NCBI RefSeq assembly: GCF_000382045.1
Contig: NZ_KB907468.1
Location: forward strand, 1-64,000
Source of the DNA: Variovorax atrisoli 110B
Lineage (GTDB): Bacteria; Pseudomonadota; Gammaproteobacteria; Burkholderiales; Burkholderiaceae_C
Direction of reading: 5' to 3'
DNA: 64,000 nucleotides
Positions 8,516-17,414 of the stretch are shown piece by piece (the stretch's first letter is position 1; every line of letters starts with the position of its first letter). Both the position numbers and the translations under genes were made by a program. Below the pieces are notes generated by a model. It saw only the letters and a list, made by a program, of their open reading frames with translations, searched no databases and had not been told where the DNA came from.

Positions 8516-9223
8516 TCACCCGCGGCAAGGGTCCAGGCCCGCATCCGCAAGCGGACCGGCAGCCTCGTGCGAACGAAGGAACTGCATGAAGCGGCGCGCG
8601 GCCTCGGGTTCGGCCGCTCCAGCCGGCATGCCCGCGCCGATCACAGTGACATGCTGCAGATCATCGGGCAGCGCACCTGCGAAGCGCACACCCGGCTGAC
8701 CAAGGATCTCGCTGATCTGCTGGAAGCCCAACTCCGCGTCGCCCCGCGCCACGGCGGCGGCGACTGGTTCGTCGCGCACCTGCAGCACGCGCACCTGCGC
8801 CGGCTCGATGCCGAGCTTGCCGAACAGCTCCTGAGAAATATAGATGCCGCTACCTGCCTGCGAATAGGCAACACCGCGCGCCTGCACTATCGCACGGCGC
8901 AGCGCCTGCGCGCTGCCGATGTCCACGGGCGGCTGGTCCTGCGCCACGCAGGCGCCGACGCGCGAGCGCATCACGTCCGTGCGAGAACCCTCTTCCACAC
9001 GGCCGGCCTGCACCTGTTGTGCCAGCAGTGCCGCGGGAAGCAGCACGACGTCCGCCGCTTCGCCCCGCTCCAGCCGCTGCACCAGCGCCTGGGGCGATGG
9101 GCCACCCGCCGGCCCCCAGCACCACTCCACGCGGACATGGGCGGCCTGCTCGAACAAAGCACCCACCGCATAGAGAGGAGCCTGGAAGGCCTGCGGGGCC
9201 AGTACACGGATCGCGACGTTCAT
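8516..9223 (-). CDS. ModA-like substrate-binding domain protein without a signal peptide
   Basis: A 235-residue protein resembling the molybdate-type (SBP_bac_11) solute-binding fold. It starts MNVAIRVLAPQAFQAPLYAV and contains ADVVLLPAALLAQQVQAG and GVAYSQAGSGIYISQELFG, which match the strand and loop pattern of ModA-like proteins. The ATG at 9223 follows GGGGAA. No signal peptide is visible, although true receptors of this fold are exported; the upstream extension of the frame does not look like one either. It could be a cytoplasmic ligand-binding protein, or the start could be wrong. It lies 88 bp downstream of a Bug gene on the same strand and no ABC permease of the molybdate type is nearby. 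Confidence 0.7.
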   Translation of the reverse strand: MNVAIRVLAPQAFQAPLYAVGALFEQAAHVRVEWCWGPAGGPSPQALVQRLERGEAADVVLLPAALLAQQVQAGRVEEGSRTDVMRSRVGACVAQDQPPVDIGSAQALRRAIVQARGVAYSQAGSGIYISQELFGKLGIEPAQVRVLQVRDEPVAAAVARGDAELGFQQISEILGQPGVRFAGALPDDLQHVTVIGAGMPAGAAEPEAARRFMQFLRSHEAAGPLADAGLDPCRG

Positions 9224-9311
9224 GGGAGTTCCCCGGTTCGTCCGCTTGTGCGCGGACAGGTCGTTTCGAGCAGGCGGCAAGGAGCAAGGCCCGTCGCCAC
9301 GCGCGCCCCGT

Positions 9312-10319
9312 TCATTCCAGCGTGATGCCTGTTTCCTGCGTAATGGCCGCCCATTCCCGGCGCTGCCCGGCAAGCACGGCCGCGAAGTCGATGCCGGCGG
9401 GGGCGGGATCCATGCCGGCCGTGCGGATGGATCCGGCCATCTGGGGGCTGGCGATCGCCTGGGCAAGCGCGGCGCGCAATACCTTCAGCACAGGTGCGGG
9501 TGTATGCGCCGGGGCCATGAGCCCGTACCAGTTGAGCGACGGCACGCCCTGGACACCGCTTTCCTCGAGGGTGGGCACCTCCGGAAACTCGGCCAGCCGC
9601 GTCTTGCCGGTCACCGCGAGCGCGCGAAGCATGTTCTTGCGCACCAGCGGCAACAACACCGCCCTGTTGGTCACGACCATCGAAAGGTGGCCGCCAAGTG
9701 CATCCTGGATAGCCGGGGTGGCGCCCTTGTAGGGCACGAAAGTGATGTCTGCGCCGGTGCGCCGCTTGAACATCTCGATCACGAAGTGCGGCCCGATACC
9801 GGGTGCGGAGCCCGCGCTGAGCCTGCCGGGATTGCGCCTGCTGTAGCGCACCAGTTCCTGAACGCTGCCGGCGGGCACGCCCGGATGGTCGGCCATGATC
9901 ATCGGATCGCTGGCGAGCGCGCCGACCGCCTCGAAGCCGGCCACTGGGTCGTAGTCCAGCTTCGGGTAGACCGCCGGCACCACCACGTTGAGGTTGGTGC
10001 CGCCCATCATCAGCGTGTAGCCGTTCGCCTGCGAGGAAGCCACGGCCTTCGAGCCGATGCGGCCGCCCGCGCCGCCGATGTTGGTCACGACCACGGGCTG
10101 CCCGAGGCTCACCGAGAGCGCGGTCGCAATCAGCCGCGCGGCCACGTCGTTCGGGCCGCCGGGTGCGAAGGGCACGACCAGCTTGATCGGCTGCGAGGGA
10201 TAGGCCTCTGCCGCGAGCGCGCCACGCGGCCACAGCAGGGGCATTGCCGTGGGGGCGAGCAGCATCCTGAGCATGGATCTGCGGTCGCAGGGCGACATGA
10301 GCGCAGGGGCCGGTTTCAT
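9312..10319 (-). CDS. Bug-family (TTT) periplasmic substrate-binding protein
   Basis: A 335-residue periplasmic receptor. The start at 10319 gives an N-region with C-D-R-R-S-M-L-R-M-L, a twin-arginine-like motif, then a hydrophobic stretch ending near ALAAEAYPSQP; a Tat signal is plausible. The Bug loops follow (LVVPFAPGGPNDVAARL and NIGGAGGRIGSKAVASSQ), with Asn-Asp in the first loop in place of the more common Thr-Asp. Its promoter region carries the 45-bp element at 10391-10435, which is shared with the cupin promoter 9 kb away. The ModA-like gene follows it, so these two genes may respond to the same signal as the sugar importer. Confidence 0.92.
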   Translation of the reverse strand: MKPAPALMSPCDRRSMLRMLLAPTAMPLLWPRGALAAEAYPSQPIKLVVPFAPGGPNDVAARLIATALSVSLGQPVVVTNIGGAGGRIGSKAVASSQANGYTLMMGGTNLNVVVPAVYPKLDYDPVAGFEAVGALASDPMIMADHPGVPAGSVQELVRYSRRNPGRLSAGSAPGIGPHFVIEMFKRRTGADITFVPYKGATPAIQDALGGHLSMVVTNRAVLLPLVRKNMLRALAVTGKTRLAEFPEVPTLEESGVQGVPSLNWYGLMAPAHTPAPVLKVLRAALAQAIASPQMAGSIRTAGMDPAPAGIDFAAVLAGQRREWAAITQETGITLE

Positions 10320-10390
10320 GTTGTCGTGATCCTTCGGGCGTCCGTGCCGTATCCGGCCCAAGGAGAAATCTAGGCAGGCTGCCGGGATGC

Positions 10391-10435
10391 GTCCAATACC
10401 TTGGGCGAAACACTGTCATCGCGATCGCGAATAAG
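10391..10435 (-). promoter_or_regulatory. Shared 45-bp promoter element, copy A
   Basis: This block matches 19219-19263 at 34 of 45 positions by hand alignment, with three perfectly conserved segments (on the plus strand gtccaatacc, actgtcatc and gcgaataag). Read on the minus strand towards the Bug gene it shows the dyad TTCGC-N2-GCGA, then ATGACA (-35-like), 15 bp, then TATTGG (-10-like). The operator directly upstream of a -35 box is the usual layout for LysR-type activation. It ends 72 bp before the Bug start codon, close to the 82 bp seen for the other copy. Confidence 0.55.
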
Positions 10436-10456
10436 TCTGCGGCGGCCCGGCAGCGC

Positions 10457-11185
10457 TCACCGCGGCTCGAGCAGCCCGAGCAGCATGTCGGCCAGGGCCT
10501 GCGGCGCGTCGATCATCGGATCGTGGCCGCAGTCGGCCATCACGGCGGTCTGCCAGCCTGCATCGGCGCGGCAGCGCTCGAGCGCGGCGTCGAACAGTGG
10601 CTGCGGGAACAACGGCGTGCGCACATAGAGCTTGCGCGCGATACGCTCCCGCGCGCCCGTCAGTTCGACGGGTTGCATCGACACGCCGATCGGCTGCGGC
10701 GTGATCTTCGAATCGAGCCAGCGCGCGTCCTCGGCGCTCTGGATCCTCAGCGCGGTGCTCGTAGGCCCCGGACGGGAGAGTTCGCCGCGCGCCTGCGCCT
10801 CCAGCACCGCAGCCTTCTGAGCATCGTTGAGCAGGTCGAAGCCTCGCTGGCCGTTCTCGGGCAGGAAGGCGTCGACGAAGGCGATGGCCGAGAGACGATC
10901 CTCCAGCGACTCGGCCGCCGCCGAGGCAACCCAGCCCGCATACGAGTGCGCGACCAGCACGGCGCTGCGCAGGTCCTCCCAGCGGAAAAGATTGACGACG
11001 TCGCGCACATGGGTCTGCAGCGTGATGTCGGCGCTCATCAGGTGCGAGCGGTCGGCCAGCCCGGTGAGCGACGGCGCATAGACACGGTGGCCGCGCCGCG
11101 TGAGCAAGGCCGCGAGCTTCTGCCAAGCCCAGCCGCCATGCCCGGAGCCGGCAACGAGTACGAAGGGTTGAAGGGATGTGTTCAA
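10457..11185 (-). CDS. Alpha/beta-fold hydrolase, EstC / plant methylesterase-like
   Basis: A 242-residue esterase-like protein. It starts at a TTG (11185), 8 bp after AGGAG; there is no ATG in a suitable place. The segment FVLVAGSGHGGWAWQKLAAL with YAPSLTGLADRSHL is typical of the small esterases related to plant hydroxynitrile lyases and methylesterases. The nucleophile is Ser in LVAHSYAGWVA and the His is in CGHDPMID, so the catalytic machinery is intact, unlike two other hydrolases in this window. No signal peptide. It lies 52 bp downstream of the glycoside hydrolase and may be the last gene of that operon. An ester linked to the sugar substrate is a reasonable but unproven target. Confidence 0.82.
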   Translation of the reverse strand: MNTSLQPFVLVAGSGHGGWAWQKLAALLTRRGHRVYAPSLTGLADRSHLMSADITLQTHVRDVVNLFRWEDLRSAVLVAHSYAGWVASAAAESLEDRLSAIAFVDAFLPENGQRGFDLLNDAQKAAVLEAQARGELSRPGPTSTALRIQSAEDARWLDSKITPQPIGVSMQPVELTGARERIARKLYVRTPLFPQPLFDAALERCRADAGWQTAVMADCGHDPMIDAPQALADMLLGLLEPR

Positions 11186-11237
11186 GACGAGTTCTCCTGT
11201 GGGTAGACGCCGGCGCGACATGCGCCGGACGAGGGAA

Positions 11238-13118
11238 TCAGAGCGAAAGACCCTCTCCGCGCCGCAGCGCCAGCCCGGTGGGAGGCGACTTCGACTGCAG
11301 CCATGGCAGGTCGAACGGCAGGCGTCCGGTGGGCGTGTGCCGGCCGGAGAGCAAGTCGAAAAGAGCCTGCTCCTGCACGCCGAAATGCAGGACGATGCCG
11401 GCGACCAGCGGCTCGAGGGCGCCAAGGTCCGCAGGGCGATCCATGTAGACGCTGGCCACCGTGGGCACCTGCGCCGCGATCACACGCACGCGCTCCAGAT
11501 CGGCATCGCCGGCGAGCCAGCCCGTGCGCCCCTCGCGGTAGCGGCTGCCGAAAAAATGCCGCGGATGCAGCAGCTCGTGGGGCGTGCGCAGGCCGACGAT
11601 GGCGAGATCGGCGTCGCCCGGACGCTCAGCCACCGTGAAGCCGGCAGCCCAGGCCGCCTGGGCATCGATGCCTTCGAGGAACAGCTTCTTCCCGCGCGCG
11701 AGCGGCACGCAGCCTGCGTTCTTCGCGACGACCAGTGAGCTGCGTTGCGCATCAAGCGCCATCGCCTTCAGTCCGGGCCGGCCGACGACGCGAGCCGCCG
11801 CGTCCTCATCGACGTAGGGGTTCTCGAAAAGACCCAGGCTGAATTTCTGCACCAAGATGCGCCGGACGGCCTGGTCGATCAGCGACTGCGCCAGCAGCCC
11901 GTCGCGCACCGCGGAGACGATCCAGCGCGGATCGTCCGCGCCGCCGAACTGGTCGACACCGGCCTGGACCGCCTTGGCGAAGCGCCCGGGCCTGTCCAGG
12001 TGCTCCACGCCCCATGGCATGGCGATGTCGGCGGGGCCGGGGCGCAGGCCATCCTGGGCGCCCTCGATGCACGCGCGCGTGCAGTCGTCGGTGACGTGCC
12101 AGTCGGAGATCACGACACCGTCGAAGCCGAAGCGTCCGCGCAGCACGTCGGTGACCATCTGCCGGTTGAAGCTCATGCCCACCTGTTCGATGTCGCCCGC
12201 GACATCCGGCACCCGGAGCCCGGGGGGCGGCATGCCGTAGGAAGGCATCACGCCTCCGACCCCCACCTCGAAGGCGCCGGCGAAGGCGCGGATATGGTTC
12301 TCGATGCCGTCGCTGCGCAGATCCAGCAGCCGACCGTAGTGGTTGTGCGCGTCGAAGCCCTCGGGGCTGGTCGCACCGTAGCCCACCCAATGTTTGACCA
12401 CGGAAACCACGCTCTGCGGACCGAGCCCGTCCATGCCGCCCTGCATGCCGGCCACGTAGGCCTGCACGAGCGATCGCACGTCTTCGGGCGAACTGCCGAA
12501 GCAGCCGTTGCAGCGGTGCCAGCGCGGCTGCAGCGCGAGGTCCGCCATCGGCGACAAAGCCATGCGTACGCCGACCGCGCGATACTCCTCGCGCACGCCG
12601 TCGGCAAACGCGCGCACCAGCTCCGCGTTGCCCGCCGCGCCGAAGCCCGGCGCATCGGGCCATTGTGTGAATCCGCCGGCCGCGACGCTCACGCCCTGCG
12701 AATGGCTGAAATGGCTGCGCGGATCGGAGGAAAGAATCACCGGAATGCCGAGCCGGCCCTCTTCGGCCAGCGCCTGCAGCGTGTTGGCCTGACGCGCGAG
12801 CTCCGCGGGCGGTGCCTGCAGGCGGTTGAGGAAAGCTCCCACATGCCGCTGCAGGACCAGCTCGCGCATCGAGGCGAAGTCCCAGGCCGAGCCGGCACCG
12901 GGAATCGCCGCTGCCTGCGTCGTCGGCGGATTCGCATGGAGCATCGCGCCGACCTTCTCCTGGAGGGTCATTCGGCCGAGAAGATCGACGGCTCTTTCCT
13001 GCGGCGTTAGCCGCCAGTCCTCGTAGGGATCGAGCCGGCCATCGCCGTTGTGGTCCTTGAAGAGAAGTCCGTCGACCCGAAGCTGCCCGATGCTGCGCGC
13101 GCAAAGTTCAGGCTGCAT
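11238..13118 (-). CDS. Glycoside hydrolase family 3 (beta-glucosidase-like)
   Basis: A 626-residue family 3 glycosidase. The N-terminal TIM barrel carries the nucleophile Asp in DGVVISDWHVTDD, and the C-terminal alpha/beta domain (about residues 430-610) follows. The start region has the EF-hand-like segment DHNGDGRLDPYEDW, common in this branch of the family. No signal peptide is visible, so the enzyme is probably cytoplasmic and cleaves oligosaccharides or glycosides after import. It is encoded downstream of the porin and the complete carbohydrate ABC transporter (13198-18650), which strongly suggests that these proteins take up and cleave the same beta-linked glycoside. The sugar specificity cannot be read from sequence. 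Confidence 0.88.
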   Translation of the reverse strand: MQPELCARSIGQLRVDGLLFKDHNGDGRLDPYEDWRLTPQERAVDLLGRMTLQEKVGAMLHANPPTTQAAAIPGAGSAWDFASMRELVLQRHVGAFLNRLQAPPAELARQANTLQALAEEGRLGIPVILSSDPRSHFSHSQGVSVAAGGFTQWPDAPGFGAAGNAELVRAFADGVREEYRAVGVRMALSPMADLALQPRWHRCNGCFGSSPEDVRSLVQAYVAGMQGGMDGLGPQSVVSVVKHWVGYGATSPEGFDAHNHYGRLLDLRSDGIENHIRAFAGAFEVGVGGVMPSYGMPPPGLRVPDVAGDIEQVGMSFNRQMVTDVLRGRFGFDGVVISDWHVTDDCTRACIEGAQDGLRPGPADIAMPWGVEHLDRPGRFAKAVQAGVDQFGGADDPRWIVSAVRDGLLAQSLIDQAVRRILVQKFSLGLFENPYVDEDAAARVVGRPGLKAMALDAQRSSLVVAKNAGCVPLARGKKLFLEGIDAQAAWAAGFTVAERPGDADLAIVGLRTPHELLHPRHFFGSRYREGRTGWLAGDADLERVRVIAAQVPTVASVYMDRPADLGALEPLVAGIVLHFGVQEQALFDLLSGRHTPTGRLPFDLPWLQSKSPPTGLALRRGEGLSL

Positions 13119-13197
13119 GGGGCGCTGGCTCCTTCCTCATCGCATCACCTGGACGAATGCATGAAAAGACAGAGAACGCATCGGCTGCACGCACACC

Positions 13198-14241
13198 TCA
13201 GAACTTGTGGCTGATGCCGAATTCCGTGCCGCGCGACCTCTTGCCCGGCGACGCGGCGGGCGGCGTGCCGACCGCGAAGTTGGCGTCGCCCTTGTTCGAG
13301 ATGGCCGCGTACGTCGCATAGAGCGTCGTCCGTTTGGACAGGTCGTATGCGTAGCCGATCGCCACCTGGGTGGCATCGTTGCGGTCCAGCAATGCCTTGC
13401 CGAGGACGCCTGAGGTGTCGGCCCTGGTGTAGTTGAGCTTGATCTTGTGAAGCCCGGCCACCGTGACCACCGTGCCGACCTGCGTCACCAGCCGCGAGGC
13501 GCCGAGGTAGGCATTGCGTACCACCGAGCCGTAGAACTTCGCCGGGCCCCATTCATAGCTACCGGCCATGGAACTGCGCCTGAGCGTGTTGCCGCCGATG
13601 CCGTCGAACAGGCCATAGGCCGCCGTCACGTGCACCAGCCCCTGCGCGTAGCCGATGCGACCACCGCGGTACTTCTTGGACGGCGCGCCCTCGCCCACCG
13701 CGACCGCGAGCTGCCCGTAGAAGCCGCCGAGCGTGTTCGGCGTGAGGTACTCGACCATGTTGTCGGCGCGCGCCCAGACACCGGTCGCGTCGATGCCGCT
13801 GCCGAAGACGCCGGTCGCCGTCGAATAGAACTTGCCCTGGTCGGCGAGCCCGCTGACGCCGAAGGTATCGAACTCGCCGAAGCCCGTGTACGAGGGCGTG
13901 AGGTCGTGGCCCAGCCGCACCTCGCCGAACGGACCCGAGAGGCTTACCGTCGAGCGGCGATTGAAGAAACGCGCGGCGTTGGTCGTACCGTCGTCGAAGT
14001 TCACGGTGCTCTCCAGCCATGCGCTGGCTGCGTAGCCGCCGCCCAGATCCTCCACGACGCGAAAGCCGAGGCGGCTTGCCGCCGCACCGCCGCTTGACAG
14101 GCTGGTGACCGTCCCGGGGCCGTTGGTGACGCGGCGCACGCTCAGGTCCGCGACGCCGAACACCGTGGCGGTGGACTGCGCATTGGCGCAGTTGGCCGTC
14201 GCCGCGAGGGCGATGCAGAGGGCGATTCGATGGGGGTTCAA
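13198..14241 (-). CDS. Gram-negative trimeric porin (Burkholderiales type)
   Basis: A 347-residue outer-membrane beta-barrel. A Sec signal peptide of about 21 residues (ending NCANA before QSTATVFG) is followed by SVRRVTNGPGTVTSLSSGG and SRLGFRVVEDLGGGYAASAW, the standard opening of betaproteobacterial general porins, and by alternating strands up to the terminal residue Phe (EFGISHKF), which is the beta-barrel assembly signal. The start is a TTG at 14241 with AGGAGA 6 bp upstream. Lying between the ABC importer and the glycosidase, it probably provides the outer-membrane route for the same sugar. The 185 bp between it and the ATPase gene could hold its own promoter. Confidence 0.9.
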   Translation of the reverse strand: MNPHRIALCIALAATANCANAQSTATVFGVADLSVRRVTNGPGTVTSLSSGGAAASRLGFRVVEDLGGGYAASAWLESTVNFDDGTTNAARFFNRRSTVSLSGPFGEVRLGHDLTPSYTGFGEFDTFGVSGLADQGKFYSTATGVFGSGIDATGVWARADNMVEYLTPNTLGGFYGQLAVAVGEGAPSKKYRGGRIGYAQGLVHVTAAYGLFDGIGGNTLRRSSMAGSYEWGPAKFYGSVVRNAYLGASRLVTQVGTVVTVAGLHKIKLNYTRADTSGVLGKALLDRNDATQVAIGYAYDLSKRTTLYATYAAISNKGDANFAVGTPPAASPGKRSRGTEFGISHKF

Positions 14242-14426
14242 GGATGTCTCCTGGTGTAGTGGTTTGGAATCGGATCTGGATTAGTCCGGCACCTGTAAAT
14301 CCCCGGTGCGCTCGCGATGCCGTCGCGGTTCATGGGTGCCTCTCGTTGCAGGATTTCGGGGCGCAACGATCCAAGCGGCGCGCTGTGCGAGCCGCTGAAT
14401 CGACTTCAGTTGGATGGAAGCGGGAC

Positions 14427-15521
14427 CTAGAGCTCGATGCGCTGTTCGGTCGATGGATCGAAGAGCGAGGCGCTCGCCAGGTCCGGGCGCACACGGATCT
14501 GCTCGCCCGCGTGGCGCATCGGCTTGGGCGGCAGGCGGATGCCGATGCGCTGGCCGTTCATTTCGGCGAAGCCGAAGGTGTCGGCACCGGTCGGCTCCAG
14601 CAGCTGGAGCGTGACCGCCAGTGCGCCAGACTCGCTTTCCTCCGTGAGCCGCCAATGCTCCGGCCGCAGCCCGAGCACCGCCTCGCGTTCCCCTGTGGCC
14701 GCATGCCCAGCCGGTGCCAGAGGCAGTCGCACGGACGAATCGCCACTGCGCAGCTCCGCCATCCAATGTCCCGATTCGGCGCGCAGCCTGACCGGCAGCA
14801 GGTTCATCGTCGGCGAGCCCATGAACGCGGCCACGTACAGGTTCGCGGGCCGCTCGTAGATGTCCTGCGGCGTGCCCAGCTGCTGCACGCGGCCATCCTT
14901 CATCACCGCGATGCGGTCGCCCAGGGTCATCGCCTCGACCTGGTCGTGGGTCACATAGACGATGGTGCTCTTCAGCCGCTGGTGCAGCGCCTTGATCTCG
15001 GCGCGCATCTCGACGCGCAGCTTGGCGTCCAGGTTGGACAGCGGCTCGTCGAAGAGAAACACCTTGGGATTGCGTGCCAGGGCCCGCCCCATCGCCACGC
15101 GCTGGCGCTGGCCGCCGGAGAGCTGCGCGGGCCGGCGATCGAGCAGGTGGCCAATCTGAAGGGTCCCGGCCACGCGCTCGACCACGGCGTCCCGCTCGGC
15201 CTTGGGCACCTTGCGCATCTCCATCGCGAAGGCAATGTTCTCGCCGACGGTCATGCTCGGGTACAGCGCATAGCTCTGGAACACCATGGCAATGTCGCGG
15301 TCCTTCGGCCCCACGTCGTTGACCACACGGCCATCGATCGCGATCTCGCCCTCGCTGATGCCGTCCAGCCCGGCGATCATCGACAGCAGCGTGCTCTTGC
15401 CGCAGCCGGACGGTCCCACCAGGATCAGGAACTCGCCATCGGCGACTTCGATGTCGATGCCGTGCAGCACGGTCACCGAACCGTAGCGTCTGCGCACATT
15501 GCGAATGCTCACGCTGGCCAT
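14427..15521 (-). CDS. Carbohydrate ABC transporter ATPase (MalK/UgpC-like)
   Basis: A 364-residue ATPase of the carbohydrate importer family. Walker A is GPSGCGKSTLLSMIAGL near residue 38, the signature is LSGGQRQRVAMGRAL, Walker B is KVFLFDEPLSNLD and the switch His is in VTHDQVEAM. The C-terminal third (from about residue 240) is the regulatory TOBE/MOP domain found in MalK, UgpC and MsmK. It energises the two permeases encoded immediately upstream (15559-17393). Together with the binding protein at 17415 the importer is complete. No transcription factor is encoded within this operon. Confidence 0.95.
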   Translation of the reverse strand: MASVSIRNVRRRYGSVTVLHGIDIEVADGEFLILVGPSGCGKSTLLSMIAGLDGISEGEIAIDGRVVNDVGPKDRDIAMVFQSYALYPSMTVGENIAFAMEMRKVPKAERDAVVERVAGTLQIGHLLDRRPAQLSGGQRQRVAMGRALARNPKVFLFDEPLSNLDAKLRVEMRAEIKALHQRLKSTIVYVTHDQVEAMTLGDRIAVMKDGRVQQLGTPQDIYERPANLYVAAFMGSPTMNLLPVRLRAESGHWMAELRSGDSSVRLPLAPAGHAATGEREAVLGLRPEHWRLTEESESGALAVTLQLLEPTGADTFGFAEMNGQRIGIRLPPKPMRHAGEQIRVRPDLASASLFDPSTEQRIEL

Positions 15522-15558
15522 GGATTTGGCTCCTTCTTTTTCTTCAGGTTTGGATCGG

Positions 15559-16464
15559 TCAGCCCTTGACCGCGCCCGCGGTCAGCCCGCGCACGAAGTA
15601 CTTGCCGGCCAGCATGTACAGCACCATGGTCGGCGCGCCGGCGATGATCGCAGCGGCCATGTAGGCGTTGTAGCGGGGCACGTCTTCCTGCACGTTGGTC
15701 AGGTTGTTGAGCCCCACGGTCACGAGCTGCTGGTCGCTCGGCGCGAGCACTAGCGCGAAGATGAAGTCGTTCCAGATCGCGGTGAACTGCATGATGCCCA
15801 CCACCACCAGGATCGGCTTGGCCGTGGGCAGCACCACGCGCCGGAAGATCGTCCACAGGCCCGCGCCGTCGATGCGCGCGGCCTTGATCAATTCTCCGGG
15901 GAAGCCCACGAAGTAGTTGCGGAAGTACAGCGCAACCGGCACGCTGTAGATCGTGTGCACCACCACCAGGCCGAACAGCGACTGCGACAGGTGAAGCCTC
16001 GCGAACACCATCGACAGCGGGAAGACGAACAGCGCCGCGGGCATGAACACGCCGAACATCAGCAGGAACAGCGCGCCCTCGGCGCCGCGGAAGCGCCACT
16101 TGGCCAGCACGTAGCCGTTGAAGCAGCCCCACAGCGTGGAGATCACCGTGGAGGGGACCACCACGATCAGCGAGTCGAAGAAATAGCGCGACAGGCCAGT
16201 GCACTGCTCGGCACCGGTGCAAGCCGTGGCCCAGGCCTCGATCCACGGCTCGATGGTCCAGCGCTGGGGCAGCCCCAGTACGTTGCCGGCCTGCAGCTCG
16301 GCCAGCGGCTTGAGCGAATTGACCACGGCGAACCACGCGGGCAGCGCATAGAACGCAACCGCGAGAAGCAATCCCAGGTAGACGAGCACGCGGCCCGCCC
16401 CGAGCCGTTCGCCCGGCATGCGATCCCGCTGCGCAGGACGGCGCAGGAATGAAGGAATAGCCAT
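15559..16464 (-). CDS. Carbohydrate ABC transporter permease (MalG family)
   Basis: A 301-residue inner-membrane permease with six predicted membrane spans. The EAA loop that contacts the ATPase reads FPGELIKAARIDGAGLWTIF followed by LPTAKP. The start at 16464 (MAIPSFLRR) is separated from the stop of the preceding permease by 2 bp (TGA-CC-ATG), so the two are translationally coupled. The reading frame stays open far upstream through the other permease gene, but that extension is an antisense-like artefact of high GC and is not part of the protein. A periplasmic loop near residues 75-85 contains two cysteines (ACTGAEQCTG) that could form a disulfide. Confidence 0.93.
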   Translation of the reverse strand: MAIPSFLRRPAQRDRMPGERLGAGRVLVYLGLLLAVAFYALPAWFAVVNSLKPLAELQAGNVLGLPQRWTIEPWIEAWATACTGAEQCTGLSRYFFDSLIVVVPSTVISTLWGCFNGYVLAKWRFRGAEGALFLLMFGVFMPAALFVFPLSMVFARLHLSQSLFGLVVVHTIYSVPVALYFRNYFVGFPGELIKAARIDGAGLWTIFRRVVLPTAKPILVVVGIMQFTAIWNDFIFALVLAPSDQQLVTVGLNNLTNVQEDVPRYNAYMAAAIIAGAPTMVLYMLAGKYFVRGLTAGAVKG

Positions 16465-16466
16465 GG

Positions 16467-17393
16467 TCAGTCTCCGCGATGCTTCTTCAGCTCGCTCAGG
16501 ATGTAGGGCACGGCCACCATCGCGCAGGTGAACAGCAGCACCATGGCCGAGGCGGACCCCAGGCCCATCTGGTCGCGCCGGAAGAAGCGGTCGAACACGT
16601 AGAAGGCCGGCAGCACGCTGCTCTGGCCGGGTCCGCCTTGCGTCAGCACGACCACTAGGTCGAAGGTGCGCAGCGCCGCGGGCAGCAGGATCAGCGCGGC
16701 GCTGAACACCGTGGGCCTCAGCGCCGGCAGCACCACGCGCCAGTAGATGCGCGGCAGGCTGGCGCCGTCGATCATCGCGGCCTTGAAGACCGACTCGTCG
16801 ATGCTGCGCAGGCCGGCGATGAACATCGACATCACGAAGCCGGTGCTGTGCCACACGGCAACGATCACCAGCGCGAAGATCGAGTACCTGGGCTGGACGA
16901 TCCAGTCGAACAGCGCGTTCTCGAAGCCTATGCCGTGCAGCCACTTTTCGATGCCGGTGTCGGGCGACAGCAGCCAGCGCCAGATCGTGCCCGCGACGAT
17001 CCAGCTCAGCGCCAGCGGATACAGGATGACGGTGCGGATGCCGTTCTCCAGTCGCACCTTCTGGTCGAGCAGGATCGCGAGGAAGCAGCCCAGCACCAGC
17101 GGCAGGCCCACGACCAGCGGCAGGTAGAGGGCCAGGTTCCACAGGGCGCGCCACCAGTTGTCGTCGGTGAAGAGCCGCCGGTACTGGTCCAGGCCCACCC
17201 AATTCCAGCTAATCGCGCCCGCGGAATCGGTGAACGAGACTGCCGCGACCCAGGCGGTCAGGCCGTAGAAGAAGAGCAGGCTCACGGCCAGGGCTGGAGA
17301 GATGGCCAGTTGCGGCAGCCATCGTTCGAACCGGTCGGCGAGGCGGCGCACTTCAGGATGGACGGACGCGCCCGTCGAAGAGGATGTGGTCAC
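16467..17393 (-). CDS. Carbohydrate ABC transporter permease (MalF family)
   Basis: A 308-residue permease, partner of the MalG-like protein. Six membrane spans begin near residue 30 (LAISPALAVSLLFFYGLTAW). The EAA loop is DESVFKAAMIDGASLPRIYW followed by VVLPALRPT. The start is a GTG at 17393 preceded by GGAACG. The gene begins 21 bp after the binding-protein gene, consistent with the usual order binding protein, MalF, MalG, ATPase. The large periplasmic P2 loop of E. coli MalF is absent, which is normal for this subfamily. Confidence 0.93.
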   Translation of the reverse strand: MTTSSSTGASVHPEVRRLADRFERWLPQLAISPALAVSLLFFYGLTAWVAAVSFTDSAGAISWNWVGLDQYRRLFTDDNWWRALWNLALYLPLVVGLPLVLGCFLAILLDQKVRLENGIRTVILYPLALSWIVAGTIWRWLLSPDTGIEKWLHGIGFENALFDWIVQPRYSIFALVIVAVWHSTGFVMSMFIAGLRSIDESVFKAAMIDGASLPRIYWRVVLPALRPTVFSAALILLPAALRTFDLVVVLTQGGPGQSSVLPAFYVFDRFFRRDQMGLGSASAMVLLFTCAMVAVPYILSELKKHRGD

Positions 17394-17414
17394 GTTGCGT
17401 TCCCGTGGGCGGCC

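Noticed and set aside
15559..17202. Single fused permease of 547 residues
   Set aside because: The frame is open, but the first part overlaps the MalF-like gene in another frame. The MalG-like protein begins at 16464, 2 bp after the stop of its partner.
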